Shown here piece after piece: positions 33,640 through 41,977 of a DNA stretch of 64,000 nt. The stretch comes from CAYWXV01 sp964462535. Lineage in GTDB: Bacteria; Bacteroidota; Ignavibacteria; OLB7. Within the stretch, counting starts at the first letter, position 1. The number at the start of each line of letters is the position of its first letter. The position numbers were made by a program, and so were the translations under genes. The DNA lies in contig CAYWXV010000016.1 of the NCBI GenBank assembly GCA_964462535.1, positions 1 to 64,000 of the forward strand. Direction: 5' to 3'. The notes beneath the pieces were generated by a model. It worked only from the letters and a program-made list of their open reading frames with translations. It searched no databases and was not told the origin of the DNA.

Positions 33640-34104
33640 ATGCTACAGCAAATAGCCGCGGACCTTCTTGATATCGTGGAAAAGGCAACACCATTTCTCC
33701 GCGCAATCGACGCTGACGACGCCGCCCTCCGCCCATCACCCAACAAGTGGTCGAGAAAGGAAATCCTTGGTCACCTGATAGACTCCGCATCGAACAACCA
33801 CCAACGGTTCGTTCGGGGTCAGGCCGCAGAGTCGCTGGTCGGCCCGGGCTACGAGCAGGATCACTGGGTGCGATGCCAGGGATACATCGAGCACGATTGG
33901 AACGAGATGGTCGATTTCTGGAGGCTCTACAACCGACATATCGTGCAGGTGATACGCCGCATCCCGGATGAGAAGACAACTATGCAGTGTAGAATCGGCA
34001 GCTACGAGCCGATGACCTTCGGTTACCTGATCGAGGATTACGTGATTCATTTGAAACACCATCTGGGTCAGATCTGGGAGTGGGGACGAGGGGATGGTGG
34101 GTAG
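33640..34104 (+). CDS. DinB-superfamily protein
   Basis: A 154-residue four-helix-bundle protein. 'PSPNKWSRKEILGHLIDSASNNHQRF' is the typical first metal-ligand helix, 'YEQDHWVR' the middle, and 'IEDYVIHLKHHLGQIWEW' the C-terminal His-containing helix. DinB-like proteins bind a divalent metal and often act as thiol transferases or have unknown roles. A second, divergent DinB protein follows 35 bases later. Confidence 0.85.
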   Translation: MLQQIAADLLDIVEKATPFLRAIDADDAALRPSPNKWSRKEILGHLIDSASNNHQRFVRGQAAESLVGPGYEQDHWVRCQGYIEHDWNEMVDFWRLYNRHIVQVIRRIPDEKTTMQCRIGSYEPMTFGYLIEDYVIHLKHHLGQIWEWGRGDGG

Positions 34105-34139
34105 ATTCGCGGACCAACCGACGTTCAACAGACGAACAG

Positions 34140-34643
34140 ATGACGACTATCGAGCATATCCGTAGGATGTGGGAGCATGCATGTTGGGCGGACGAGAGAA
34201 TGCTGACCCAACTCGAGCGGGGCGCCAGTCACGCAGCGATCCGAGAGTACGCGCACGTCCTGGGGGCGGCGGAGATCTGGTTGTCCCGCCTTCAACAACG
34301 GGACGCGAGAGGAGCAGTCTGGCCCGAAGTACCGCTCGAAGACGCGCGCCTTCTGCAACGTCAGCTTGCACATGACTATCGCGAATACCTTTCGAGTCTT
34401 GACAGCGAGCACCTTTCAGATCATGTCTTCTACAAGAACAGTGCCGGGCAGGAGTTCACGAATACGATCGGGGACATTCTCATCCACGTCATGATGCACG
34501 GCCAGTATCATCGGGGAAAAGTGAATCTGTTGCAGGTTCAGGGGGGGAATGATCCTGCGCCTGCCGACTACATTGCGTTCCTCCGCGGGATACCGGCGGC
34601 AACGACCAGAATGTCGGACCAACGGCCGACGAACACAGAGTGA
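34140..34643 (+). CDS. DinB-superfamily protein, second copy
   Basis: A 167-residue protein. The three metal His are visible: 'REYAHVLGAAEIW' (~H38) and 'ILIHVMMHGQYHRGKV' (H-x6-H pattern, ~122-134). It is closer to classic DinB than the preceding gene. The ATG at 34140 follows a shorter-than-usual spacer from the first DinB gene. Predicted cytosolic; function unknown, possibly a bacillithiol- or mycothiol-type transferase fold. Confidence 0.87.
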   Translation: MTTIEHIRRMWEHACWADERMLTQLERGASHAAIREYAHVLGAAEIWLSRLQQRDARGAVWPEVPLEDARLLQRQLAHDYREYLSSLDSEHLSDHVFYKNSAGQEFTNTIGDILIHVMMHGQYHRGKVNLLQVQGGNDPAPADYIAFLRGIPAATTRMSDQRPTNTE

Positions 34644-34833
34644 ACCCCGCTCAGCGACCTGGCGGACGATCGGTCACGAGGACATGGTACCGACGCGGTT
34701 ACCGCAAGACCGTTCTGTCCAGGACATTGCCGGTCAACGGACCGTCTGACGACAGCGGTCTATCTACACCAGATCGTCGCATCCGCTCGTGCGGCAGGTG
34801 TGCATCCACAACGTTCACAATTCAATCAGCACA

Positions 34834-35277
34834 ATGAACGACTCTCCAACATCAACACGATCAACGTGGCACATCTGGGTGGTTGGCATCATCGCATTAT
34901 TGTGGAGCGCTATGGGGGCGTTCGACTATGTGATGACCGAAACGCGTAACGAGCAGTACATGAGCCAGTTCACGCCGGAGCAACTGGCTTTCTTCTACGG
35001 AATGCCGGCGTGGGCCATTGCCTGTTGGGCCATTGCGGTGTGGGGGGGAGTGCTCGCCTCGCTTCTTCTCTTGATGAAAAAGAGACTCTCGGTCACTATC
35101 TACCTGCTCAGTTTCATCGGCATGCTCATCGTTACGTTCCAGAATTTCGTGCTGGCGGACGGGGCGAAGATCATGCAGAGTTCCGGTATGTGGATCATGA
35201 CCATTCTGATCTTCGCGATTTCACTGCTTCTGGTCTTCTACTCCCGAGCGATGGCTAAGAGTGGCGTACTCTCGTAG
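34834..35277 (+). CDS. Small membrane protein of unknown function
   Basis: A 147-residue protein with four membrane segments ('HIWVVGIIALLWSAMGAFDY', 'MPAWAIACWAIAVWGGVLASLLLLM', 'LSVTIYLLSFIGMLIVTFQNF', 'MWIMTILIFAISLLLVFYS'). The 'GIIALLWSAMGAFDYVMTETRNEQYM' opening and 'PAWAIACWAIAVWGGVLASLLLL' block recur in a group of uncharacterised proteobacterial and Bacteroidota proteins as I remember them. It is probably transcribed on its own, as 190 bp separate it from the DinB gene. Confidence 0.78.
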   Translation: MNDSPTSTRSTWHIWVVGIIALLWSAMGAFDYVMTETRNEQYMSQFTPEQLAFFYGMPAWAIACWAIAVWGGVLASLLLLMKKRLSVTIYLLSFIGMLIVTFQNFVLADGAKIMQSSGMWIMTILIFAISLLLVFYSRAMAKSGVLS

Positions 35278-35394
35278 CAAGAGTAGCGGCTACGTGGCGC
35301 CCGTTGGACGGCGCGGTTCGGATCGGCCCACAGACTTGGGCTATCGATCTCATGCTCCGACCACGCGGGCACCTCGAGTCAATCGAACCTTGGG

Positions 35395-35420
35395 ATAGCG
35401 AGCGTTCCTATTCTCGCTAT
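35395..35420 (+). promoter_or_regulatory. Hairpin upstream of the Tag gene
   Basis: ATAGCGAG and CTCGCTAT form a perfect 8-bp stem around a 10-base loop, 60 bases before the tag start codon. It may terminate the upstream transcript or lie in the tag leader. Confidence 0.35.
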
Positions 35421-35480
35421 GCGGCCGTTGAACGCGATGCATCTATTAGCGTGGTGCAACAACAGAGGAGTACACGGGAC

Positions 35481-36071
35481 ATGTCCACGACGTCACATCA
35501 GACGCGCTGCCCATGGGTCGACTTGACCAAGGACGATTACGTCGCATATCACGATCAGGAGTGGGGTGTTCCGCTGTACGATGATCGCAGCCTTTTCGAG
35601 TTTCTGATTCTGGAAGGAGCGCAGGCCGGTCTTAGCTGGTATACCGTCCTCAGAAAGCGACATGCATACAGAGAAGCGTTCGATCGGTTTGATGCCCAGA
35701 AGGTCGCGCGGTATGACGATCGAAAGGTCGAGTCGTTGCTCGGAAATCCCGGCATTATCAGGAATCGTCAGAAGATCTTGGCGGCGATAAACAACGCACA
35801 GCGGTTTCTCGAGGTCCAGGCGGAATTCGGGACGTTTTCGGAGTATATGTGGCGCTTCGTTGATGGCAGGCCGATCGTCAACCGCCTGAAGGTGATGAGT
35901 GACTACGCGGCAACCAGCCCTCAGTCGGACGCGATGAGCAAGGATTTGCGTAATCGTGGGTTTTCGTTCGTCGGCTCAACGATCTGTTACGCGCACATGC
36001 AGGCGATCGGCATGGTGAACGATCACTCGCTCGACTGCTTCAGGCGAGCGGAGATAATAAAGGGCTACTAG
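35481..36071 (+). CDS. tag: DNA-3-methyladenine glycosylase I
   Basis: A 196-residue base-excision-repair enzyme that removes 3-methyladenine. 'RCPWV...YVAYHDQEWGVPLYDDRSLFEFLILEGAQAGLSW' (pattern) contains the Tag signature; the zinc ligands are the Cys of RCPW, the His of YHDQEWG, and the C-terminal His and Cys of 'NDHSLDCF'. The catalytic Glu region is 'LILEGAQAGLSW'. Full length for the family (~190). The start is ATG 35481, giving the standard N-terminus. Confidence 0.93.
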   Translation: MSTTSHQTRCPWVDLTKDDYVAYHDQEWGVPLYDDRSLFEFLILEGAQAGLSWYTVLRKRHAYREAFDRFDAQKVARYDDRKVESLLGNPGIIRNRQKILAAINNAQRFLEVQAEFGTFSEYMWRFVDGRPIVNRLKVMSDYAATSPQSDAMSKDLRNRGFSFVGSTICYAHMQAIGMVNDHSLDCFRRAEIIKGY

Positions 36072-36195
36072 GAGACTATTGGAATAGGCGCCATCTCTCC
36101 GTTGCATTTCTCGTCGCTCACTGCAGCGTACCTCCGGTACGCCCCACCCGCTCCTCGTCGTGCGCCTTGACCTCGCGCGATTTGAAGGGTCTTCC
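36072..36195 (+). repeat. Dispersed MITE/REP-like repeat, copy D
   Basis: Begins at the stop codon of tag (GAGACTATTGGAATA), keeps the GCGTACC-TCC-GGTACGC hairpin core and 'GCCTTGACCTCGCGCGATT', and ends at GGGTCTTCCGA. The right inverted repeat is decayed. It lies between tag and the DUF1697 gene. Confidence 0.78.
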
Positions 36196-36226
36196 GACAC
36201 ACAGGTATATCCAGAGGCTACTTAGA

Positions 36227-36766
36227 ATGTTCGTTGCGCTTCTCCGAGGGGTAAATGTCGGCGGAAGGAATATTGTTCCCATGGCGGACCTCCGGTCGCT
36301 TTGTCTGGATCTTGGATGGACGGATGTGGCAACATACATCCAGAGCGGAAACGTCCTCTTTGAATCAAGGATGAAAGCTGGCGTGCTAGAACGCAAGCTG
36401 GAGAAGGGGATTGAGGACCGGTTCGGGATCTCGACGCCCGTCGTCGTTCGAAGCGCCACGGAGTGGGAAGGTCTCATGAGAGGCAACCCATTTCCCGGAG
36501 CTTCTGTGGACGAACCGAATCTGGTTATGGCAGCGTTGTCCAAGAAAAGCGCTGCGCCCGATGCGGCAGAAGCACTGGCGAGGTACGCTGTGAATGGCGA
36601 AGCTGTAGTTCAGGCGGCAGACGCTCTCTGGATTCATTTCCCGCAAGGCTCCGGTCGATCGAAAATCACGCCGACGGTTCTGGATCGTGTGGTGGCGTCT
36701 CCGGTAACCATGCGCAACTGGCGCACTGTTGTCAAGCTGGGGGAACTGGTCGCGACACGACGTTGA
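36227..36766 (+). CDS. DUF1697 family protein
   Basis: A 179-residue protein. 'MFVALLRGVNVGGRNIVPMADLRSLCLDLGWTDVATYIQSGNVLFES' (in pattern) is the hallmark N-terminal half of DUF1697; 'WIHFPQGSGRSKIT' and 'TMRNWRTVVKL' close the C-terminal half. The family has a swapped hairpin AANT-like fold with unknown function. ATG 36227 is chosen because it gives the conserved start; an upstream TTG lies inside repeat copy D. Confidence 0.9.
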   Translation: MFVALLRGVNVGGRNIVPMADLRSLCLDLGWTDVATYIQSGNVLFESRMKAGVLERKLEKGIEDRFGISTPVVVRSATEWEGLMRGNPFPGASVDEPNLVMAALSKKSAAPDAAEALARYAVNGEAVVQAADALWIHFPQGSGRSKITPTVLDRVVASPVTMRNWRTVVKLGELVATRR

Positions 36767-36794
36767 TCGGCCTTTCACACAATCGAAGATCACA

Positions 36795-37202
36795 ATGGCG
36801 AAGCTGGATCGAACGAGCGAGAATCCCTGGGTCTTGAAGACACCGCCGGGAACTTCTGAATACACTATGCATGTCGATGAGAGAGATGGAAGGGTGGTTC
36901 TGGTCTGCACCGTTGGCAAGACCATTCTTCACTACGATGCACGGTGCATAGACGATCTGTACACGATGTTGAAAACTGCAGGGGACTGGGTCGAGCTGGG
37001 TGGAGCGGACGAACAGAAGCCGGCAAAGGAAGGGACCGTCGAGGCGTGGGGCCGCTCGCCATCCAACCCGATAAAGGGGTGGTACGGATTGAAGAAGGGC
37101 TTCCGTGGACGCTTCGGTGTCTACATACCTCCGTTGATGGAAGCCCTTGGTCTCTGTGAATTGGAACACAATCCACGGAACAATCGCATGCGTGCCGTCT
37201 AG
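36795..37202 (+). CDS. Conserved protein of unknown function (DUF6855-like)
   Basis: A 135-residue cytosolic protein. Distinct segments: 'NPWVLKTPPGTSEYTMHVDE', 'VLVCTVGKTILHYDARCIDDL', 'DWVELGGADEQKPAKEG', 'VEAWGRSPSNPIKGWYGLKKGFRG'. These match a widespread but uncharacterised family that I recall as DUF6855. It starts 28 bases after DUF1697 and its stop is one base from the next start, so the three genes are probably one operon. Confidence 0.82.
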   Translation: MAKLDRTSENPWVLKTPPGTSEYTMHVDERDGRVVLVCTVGKTILHYDARCIDDLYTMLKTAGDWVELGGADEQKPAKEGTVEAWGRSPSNPIKGWYGLKKGFRGRFGVYIPPLMEALGLCELEHNPRNNRMRAV

Positions 37203-37203
37203 T

Positions 37204-37632
37204 ATGTCCGCATTCGACCCCGACGATCTTGCCCGGCGATTTCGCCATCGCGACATACCGCATAACGAGTGGACACATCAGGCCCACTTGATAGTTGGCC
37301 TATGGCACGTCCACCGGTATGAGGTACATGCAGCCCTCGAGCAATTGCGCACCGGGATCCGGGCGTTGAACGATTCCCACGGCACAGTCAACTCGGACGA
37401 TAGCGGATATCACGAGACGATCACGCGGGCCTATGTATGTCTTCTCTCGCATTTCATCCGTTCTATGCCGCGCGGGTTGTCGGTCGACGAGTGTGCCAAG
37501 CGGTTGCTTACGAGTGAGCTTGCCCATAGCGGACTCCTGCTGCACTACTACACGAAGGGTCGTCTGATGTCGAAGCGTGCCCGTGATGAATGGGTAGAAC
37601 CGGATCTGTGTCCGCTCCCTGAGCTAGTTTGA
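37204..37632 (+). CDS. Conserved hypothetical protein
   Basis: A 142-residue helical protein with the opening 'FDPDDLARRFRHRDIPHNEWTHQAHLIVGLWHV'. 'WTHQAHL' and the later 'SGYHETITRAYVCLLSHF' are conserved in a family of unknown function that I remember as widespread in bacteria. The His and Glu residues in these two blocks could bind a metal (inference). It begins one base after the preceding stop. Confidence 0.8.
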   Translation: MSAFDPDDLARRFRHRDIPHNEWTHQAHLIVGLWHVHRYEVHAALEQLRTGIRALNDSHGTVNSDDSGYHETITRAYVCLLSHFIRSMPRGLSVDECAKRLLTSELAHSGLLLHYYTKGRLMSKRARDEWVEPDLCPLPELV

Positions 37633-37693
37633 TCTGCCCCCAACTGCCACCACATGAGGAAGGGCTACCGTCCACGCCGGCTGTTGCCGTGGA

Positions 37694-38701
37694 CTACTTT
37701 CCGAACAGCATTTCAGTGAAGCGGAACGAGAGGGAGACGAATGGATTCACGCCGTACACTGGTCGATGGAGTTGCTCCTCTCCAGGATCTTCTGTCAAAC
37801 GGGCTCCTTCCGCATATTTCGAGTTAAGACGCTTCAGCTTCATTGCCACCACTCCTGCGGCCATTGAGATATTCTGATTGTACGTCAGCGAGCCGCCAAG
37901 CATAACCGCGGGGCTACTTACGTCGAGACCCATTCCCGCGGCGACACTCCACGACCAGTCCTTCCATTGATCGACGTTGGCGAACCAGTGAATCATGCAC
38001 ATGGGAATGGCCGAGATGGGTGATGGATCCGCTTGTCGTTGAATCGAATATGCATACCCGGTGTCGCGCCTGGCCACATATTCCTTATCGGCGTTGACCA
38101 TGATCGCAAAGGCGAACCCGAACGAGATTCTCCACATACCACGCGGCGGCGTCACGAACACAATCGTCCACGCGCGATCCGCGGGCGCGGTTGCTCTCCG
38201 AACGACGACGGTCATTCTTTGCCCTGGTTGTATTCGTGCGGCTCCGGGGAGTCGCTCTCCGCGGCTGGAGCGGGTCGAATCAACGCCCGGCACTGGATCA
38301 AGGGCACTTGTCATCGAGTACGAGGGCGCTGACGCCTCCATCCGCGCAGCCTCCGATCCGCTGACCGAATCACCCGCAGATCGAATGCCACGCGATACGT
38401 GCGAGAATGTACCCGCGGTCGAGTTGATAGAGCTCAATGCAAGAGGGACGAACGCAATGGTCGGCATTTCGATTCCATCAACACGGACAGAGACACTGTA
38501 GACGTCCGATCGACTTGCACCGGCGATATCGAAGACGAGATCCGTTGCCACGTCGATCTCGAGTGTTCGCACAACGGTGGTTCCTTCGCGTTGTGAGGTC
38601 AAGTCTATTTCAACCTCGAATACTTGCGTCGCGCAGGCAATGGCTGCGTGCGAGACCAGGGGGAGGACGACCGATAAGGTAGTCTTGACTACTGAAGCCA
38701 T
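37694..38701 (-). CDS. Secreted, probably outer-membrane beta-barrel-like protein
   Basis: A 335-residue protein with an N-terminal signal peptide (MASVVKTTLSVVLPLVSHAAIACA). Residues ~25-190 look like a beta-rich periplasmic domain with Ser/Ala-rich linker. Residues ~195-335 alternate polar and nonpolar residues ('MWRISFGFAFAIMVNADKEYV', 'WSWSVAAGMGLDVS', 'NISMAAGVVAMKL') and end 'GVNPFVSLSFRFTEMLFGK', as in outer-membrane strands. A GGAGGTCA site precedes the start. No family recognised. Confidence 0.72.
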   Translation of the reverse strand: MASVVKTTLSVVLPLVSHAAIACATQVFEVEIDLTSQREGTTVVRTLEIDVATDLVFDIAGASRSDVYSVSVRVDGIEMPTIAFVPLALSSINSTAGTFSHVSRGIRSAGDSVSGSEAARMEASAPSYSMTSALDPVPGVDSTRSSRGERLPGAARIQPGQRMTVVVRRATAPADRAWTIVFVTPPRGMWRISFGFAFAIMVNADKEYVARRDTGYAYSIQRQADPSPISAIPMCMIHWFANVDQWKDWSWSVAAGMGLDVSSPAVMLGGSLTYNQNISMAAGVVAMKLKRLNSKYAEGARLTEDPGEEQLHRPVYGVNPFVSLSFRFTEMLFGK

Positions 38702-39126
38702 GATTGACCTCCGTAGGGTGGATTATCCCGGACCACGCCGTACGCGCGCGTCGTAGTGCGTGGGTTACGAGGCTGTTGAAAAACGTGCGATCCCTGCTTT
38801 GCGCTCCTCATTGCTCACTAAGGCGTATCTCTGGTGACCCTCATTCGCTCCTTGTCACCCGCCTTCACCTCGCACGATGTGAACAGCCTCTAGATCTCGT
38901 TGGTATTCAACAGTCTCTCAGCGGGAGTGATGACGTCTCTTCGGTACCGCTTTCTCCAACATACCGTCCAGCAGATACGGGGTTACCTCAACTGTCCAAT
39001 CGCCTTTTGACTGCCAAACCGATACGCACTACATTGCGCCCCGGTGTAACGTCGGCCCGTCAAAATCACTCGCAACAGTCGACACACCACCCGCACCCCG
39101 ACCCCTTTCCCATCAAAATCACAGCC
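38702..39126. other. Intergenic region with repeat copy E
   Basis: A 425-bp region between divergent genes. The left half holds repeat copy E (38769-38916). The rest (38917-39126) should hold the promoter for the 39127 gene; no clear promoter consensus was found. An open frame runs through from 38704 into that gene, but its first 141 codons translate the repeat and are rejected. Confidence 0.6.
38769..38916 (+). repeat. Dispersed MITE/REP-like repeat, copy E
   Basis: Left end GAGGCTGTTGAAAAACGTGCG and right end ATTCAACAGTCT make a good terminal inverted repeat; internal GAACAGCCTC complements the extreme left end. The hairpin core has decayed (GGCGTATC-TCT-GGTGACCC). Length about 148 bp, the same as copy B. 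Confidence 0.82.
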
Positions 39127-39726
39127 ATGAGTCAGGGCAACTCACCCTCGGTCCCGTCGCAACCGAACGAGCGTGCTCGTGCGGACCTGCTTCTAGCCGA
39201 TTTGAATCATTTCAGCCAGTCTATGTGGCGAAACGAGGAGGTGGGCGAGAAGCGATTCAACTTCTTCCTGACGCTCGTAACGGCAGTAATGGCGGGGCTG
39301 GTTGCGCTGGAGACGCACGGCGGGGTCATCCATTCCAGGCGGATGATCTATGGGTTAGCTATTCTCTTCCTGTTCATGGTCGGCATTATGACGTACCTCC
39401 GCATGCTGAAGCGGAACCACGTGACGGACGAGTATCAGAGGACGCTCAAGTCGATTCGAAAGAACTTGAGCGATCTGGCTGCTGACCACCTCGCCTACCA
39501 TGTTCCGGTGCGCTCGACACCGTTACCCTGGCTGTTCTCCGGTGGATATGCGGAATCGCTCGCTGTCATGAATGGGTTGCTCCTCGCCGGCTTCGTCTAT
39601 ATCGTCTGGTGCTCGTCTGTCGGGGTTGCCGCCATTCTAGGTGCAGAGGCGATCGCGTTATTGCTGATCCCCCCGTTCCTTCGACACCGTCGGAAGACTG
39701 CTCACATGCACGACCCGGGGGAATGA
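39127..39726 (+). CDS. Membrane protein of unknown function
   Basis: A 199-residue protein. A charged N-terminal helix (~15-50, 'ERARADLLLADLNHFSQSMWRNEEVGEKR') is followed by membrane segments at ~48-64 and ~75-93, a charged cytosolic loop, and a hydrophobic hairpin at ~145-185. The pattern is reminiscent of the N-terminal region of RipA-like or pore-forming effectors, but I do not assign it. Its stop overlaps the ATG of the Nudix gene. Confidence 0.7.
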   Translation: MSQGNSPSVPSQPNERARADLLLADLNHFSQSMWRNEEVGEKRFNFFLTLVTAVMAGLVALETHGGVIHSRRMIYGLAILFLFMVGIMTYLRMLKRNHVTDEYQRTLKSIRKNLSDLAADHLAYHVPVRSTPLPWLFSGGYAESLAVMNGLLLAGFVYIVWCSSVGVAAILGAEAIALLLIPPFLRHRRKTAHMHDPGE

Positions 39727-40184
39727 TGATGTCGACGTCACAGTACTTCAGAGCCGGTGCCGGTGCGTTGATCATCGACGATGTCGGACGCGTGCTGGCA
39801 CTCGAGCGATCGGATATTCCTGGTGCGTGGCAGCTGCCACAAGGTGGGTTGGAGGCGGGTGAGGAACCGGGTGACGCCATCGTACGCGAAATAGGGGAGG
39901 AGACCGGATTGTCCTCAATGGACATCGATCTCATCGAGCGCTATCCCGAACCAGTTGCGTACGAGCTCCCACCAGAGGCGCGTCGCCAAAAGACGGGGCG
40001 CGGTCAGGTGCAGTATTGGTTTCTCTTTAGACTCAAGAACGTTGATGCCATAGACCTCCAGGAGAGTACCGAGTTCAGACAATGGAAATGGACGTCGATG
40101 CGGGACCTGGTTGATGGTGCAGTCGAATTTCGCCGCCCCGTGTATCGTCATTTGATGGAATACTTCTCAGCCCACCTGATGTAG
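39723..40184 (+). CDS. Nudix hydrolase, RppH-like
   Basis: A 153-residue cytosolic pyrophosphohydrolase. The Nudix box G-x5-E-x7-REU-x2-EE-x-GU is complete: 'GGLEAGEEPGDAIVREIGEE' then 'TGL' (residues ~40-62). 'WQLPQGG' before it and 'GQVQYWFLFRL' after it resemble RNA pyrophosphohydrolases (RppH), which remove 5' diphosphate from mRNA, but other dinucleotide polyphosphates are possible. Three in-frame ATGs (39723, 39726, 39729) are candidate starts. It overlaps the preceding gene by 4 bp and ends just before a false scaffold gap. Confidence 0.85.
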   Translation: MMMSTSQYFRAGAGALIIDDVGRVLALERSDIPGAWQLPQGGLEAGEEPGDAIVREIGEETGLSSMDIDLIERYPEPVAYELPPEARRQKTGRGQVQYWFLFRLKNVDAIDLQESTEFRQWKWTSMRDLVDGAVEFRRPVYRHLMEYFSAHLM

Positions 40185-40350
40185 GCATAAGCATCNNNNN
40201 NNNNNNNNNNNNNNNNNNNNNNNNNNNNNNNNNNNNNNNNNNNNNNNNNNNNNNNNNNNNNNNNNNNNNNNNNNNNNNNNNNNNNNNNNNNNNNNTGTAT
40301 CGTCATTTGATGGAATACTTCTCAGCCCACCTGATGTAGGCATAAGCATC
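40141..40350. other. Scaffold gap with identical 55-bp flanks (assembly artefact)
   Basis: 100 Ns at 40196-40295 are bounded by the same 55 bases: 40141-40195 equals 40296-40350. The two contigs therefore overlap end to end and the gap is not real. Collapsing it removes 155 bases and puts the FAD monooxygenase start 13 bases after the Nudix stop. Confidence 0.9.
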
Positions 40351-40352
40351 CC

Positions 40353-41585
40353 ATGAACAGACTCAACATTGGCGTAGTTGGTGGCTCGCTCGCGGGATGT
40401 ACCGCCGCCATCCTGCTCCAGCGAGAAGGACATTCAGTGCAGGTGTTCGAGCGCTCGAGAGGCGGGCTGGTTGGCAGGGGTGGCGGAATCGCTACCACGG
40501 GACAGGTCCTGCAGGCTATGCTCGATCAAGACATCGTCGATCCCGACTTTCCCCATCTCACGGGAAAGGGAATGCCCTTCATTGTCCGCACGCCGGAGCA
40601 TGAGCGAACAGGGTATGCACCCCTGGAACTTCCGTTGAATCTGGAGGCCTTCCACTGGGCGACGCTCTGGAACACGCTCCGGAAACGTGTCCCTGATGAA
40701 TCGTATCACCAGGGTTCAACGGTGGTGCATGCGGAGACAACCGCTGAACCAACCGGAGTACTTCATTTCGAGGATGGCACGGTCGCCGAATTCGATCTGG
40801 TGGTGTTCGCGGATGGATACTCGTCCCTTGGTCGCCGACTCCTCTTCCCCGATTCTGAACCGGTCTATCGTGGCTACGTTCTCTGGCGCGGACTACTTCC
40901 GGAATCGGAAATTGATGACAGCGCACCGTTGGAGGGGATGGTCCCACGCCTTTCCTATGCCAGTCACCAGGGAAATCTTGTCGTCTACTTCGTACCGGGT
41001 CTGGATGGTTCTACCGAGGTGGGGAGAAGGCTCTTCAATTGGGCGGCATACATTCCTGTCGCTGAGGAGTCGTTGCCACAATTCATGAGAGGGAAGGACG
41101 GAACTGTCCACGCTGGCACAATTCCTCCCGGGCAGATGCGGCTGGAGGAAGAGAATCGGCTGAAGCAACTGATGGTGGAGAACCTTCCGACGTATTATGG
41201 GGAGATAATCAGCAGAAGCGTTGATACCTACGTGCAGTTGATCTACACTGCCAGCATGCCTGCCTATCATCGAGGGAGAATGTGTCTGATTGGTGACGCC
41301 GGATTCGTGGCGCAGCCATTCACTGGTTCGGGTGTATTCAAGGGGTACAACAACATCAAGGACCTGCTGGTGGCGTTGAAGGAGTATGGCAGCGTCGACG
41401 ATGCGCTTGCGCACTGGGGAGCGGATCAGGTTGCGAGGGGCGAGCGATTGTTGAAGCTCGGTATGCAGATGGAGCAAGCCTTCATTTGGAATCCGCTAGA
41501 TCTGTCGACTGCTGATGAAGCATCAACCAAGGCGTGGTGGACTGCTGCCGTAACGTATCCGGAAGAGTTCTCACTCGAGAAGTAG
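40353..41585 (+). CDS. FAD-dependent monooxygenase (dihydroxypyridine-hydroxylase-like)
   Basis: A 410-residue flavoprotein of the PHBH fold. The N-terminal dinucleotide motif is 'LNIGVVGGSLAGCTAAILLQ' (G-x-G-x-x-G modified to GGSLAG), followed by 'VQVFERS'. The C-terminal FAD-ribityl block is 'RMCLIGDAGFVAQPFTGSG' (G-D). 'LVVFADGYSSLGRR' is the middle DG motif. Sequence character resembles 2,6-dihydroxypyridine 3-monooxygenase, though the true substrate is unknown. It forms a run with the Nudix gene and VOC gene (11 bp after). Confidence 0.87.
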   Translation: MNRLNIGVVGGSLAGCTAAILLQREGHSVQVFERSRGGLVGRGGGIATTGQVLQAMLDQDIVDPDFPHLTGKGMPFIVRTPEHERTGYAPLELPLNLEAFHWATLWNTLRKRVPDESYHQGSTVVHAETTAEPTGVLHFEDGTVAEFDLVVFADGYSSLGRRLLFPDSEPVYRGYVLWRGLLPESEIDDSAPLEGMVPRLSYASHQGNLVVYFVPGLDGSTEVGRRLFNWAAYIPVAEESLPQFMRGKDGTVHAGTIPPGQMRLEEENRLKQLMVENLPTYYGEIISRSVDTYVQLIYTASMPAYHRGRMCLIGDAGFVAQPFTGSGVFKGYNNIKDLLVALKEYGSVDDALAHWGADQVARGERLLKLGMQMEQAFIWNPLDLSTADEASTKAWWTAAVTYPEEFSLEK

Positions 41586-41596
41586 GGTATTCAATA

Positions 41597-41977
41597 ATGG
41601 ACCTGGGCGAATACTATCCCTGTCTGAACGTGGCTGACCTGGCTCGGTCGATTGATTTCTATCGATCGTTGGACTTTAAGATGGTCGAAGACCACAGCGC
41701 CGATGGCTGGGCTGTCGTTCAGCATAACAACATGGCCCTCTGTCTGTTTCAGGGGCATATCGATCGAAACCTCATCAACTTTCGGGGTGGAGACGTCGAG
41801 GCGGTACATGCGGAGGCGAAGGCGCGGGGTGTCGAATTCGCCAGCGATGCGGAGCGTCACGACGACGGTTCCTGGAGCGCCGAACTTCGTGACCCGGATG
41901 GGAATGTCATCTTCCTCAACACGTTTCCCTGGGAACGAGAGAAGTATTTACGCGATGGGAAGTTGATCGACTACTGA
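41597..41977 (+). CDS. VOC-family (glyoxalase/bleomycin-resistance fold) protein
   Basis: A 126-residue protein with 'YYPCLNVADLARSIDFYRSLDFKMVED', 'ALCLFQGHIDRNLINF', and 'AELRDPDGNVIFLNTFPWE'. The pattern 'LFQGxxDRNxxxF' is shared with the VOC gene at 42930, so the two are paralogues. VOC proteins bind a divalent metal or small ligand; the substrate is unknown. It is 11 bases after the FAD monooxygenase and is likely in the same operon. Confidence 0.87.
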   Translation: MDLGEYYPCLNVADLARSIDFYRSLDFKMVEDHSADGWAVVQHNNMALCLFQGHIDRNLINFRGGDVEAVHAEAKARGVEFASDAERHDDGSWSAELRDPDGNVIFLNTFPWEREKYLRDGKLIDY

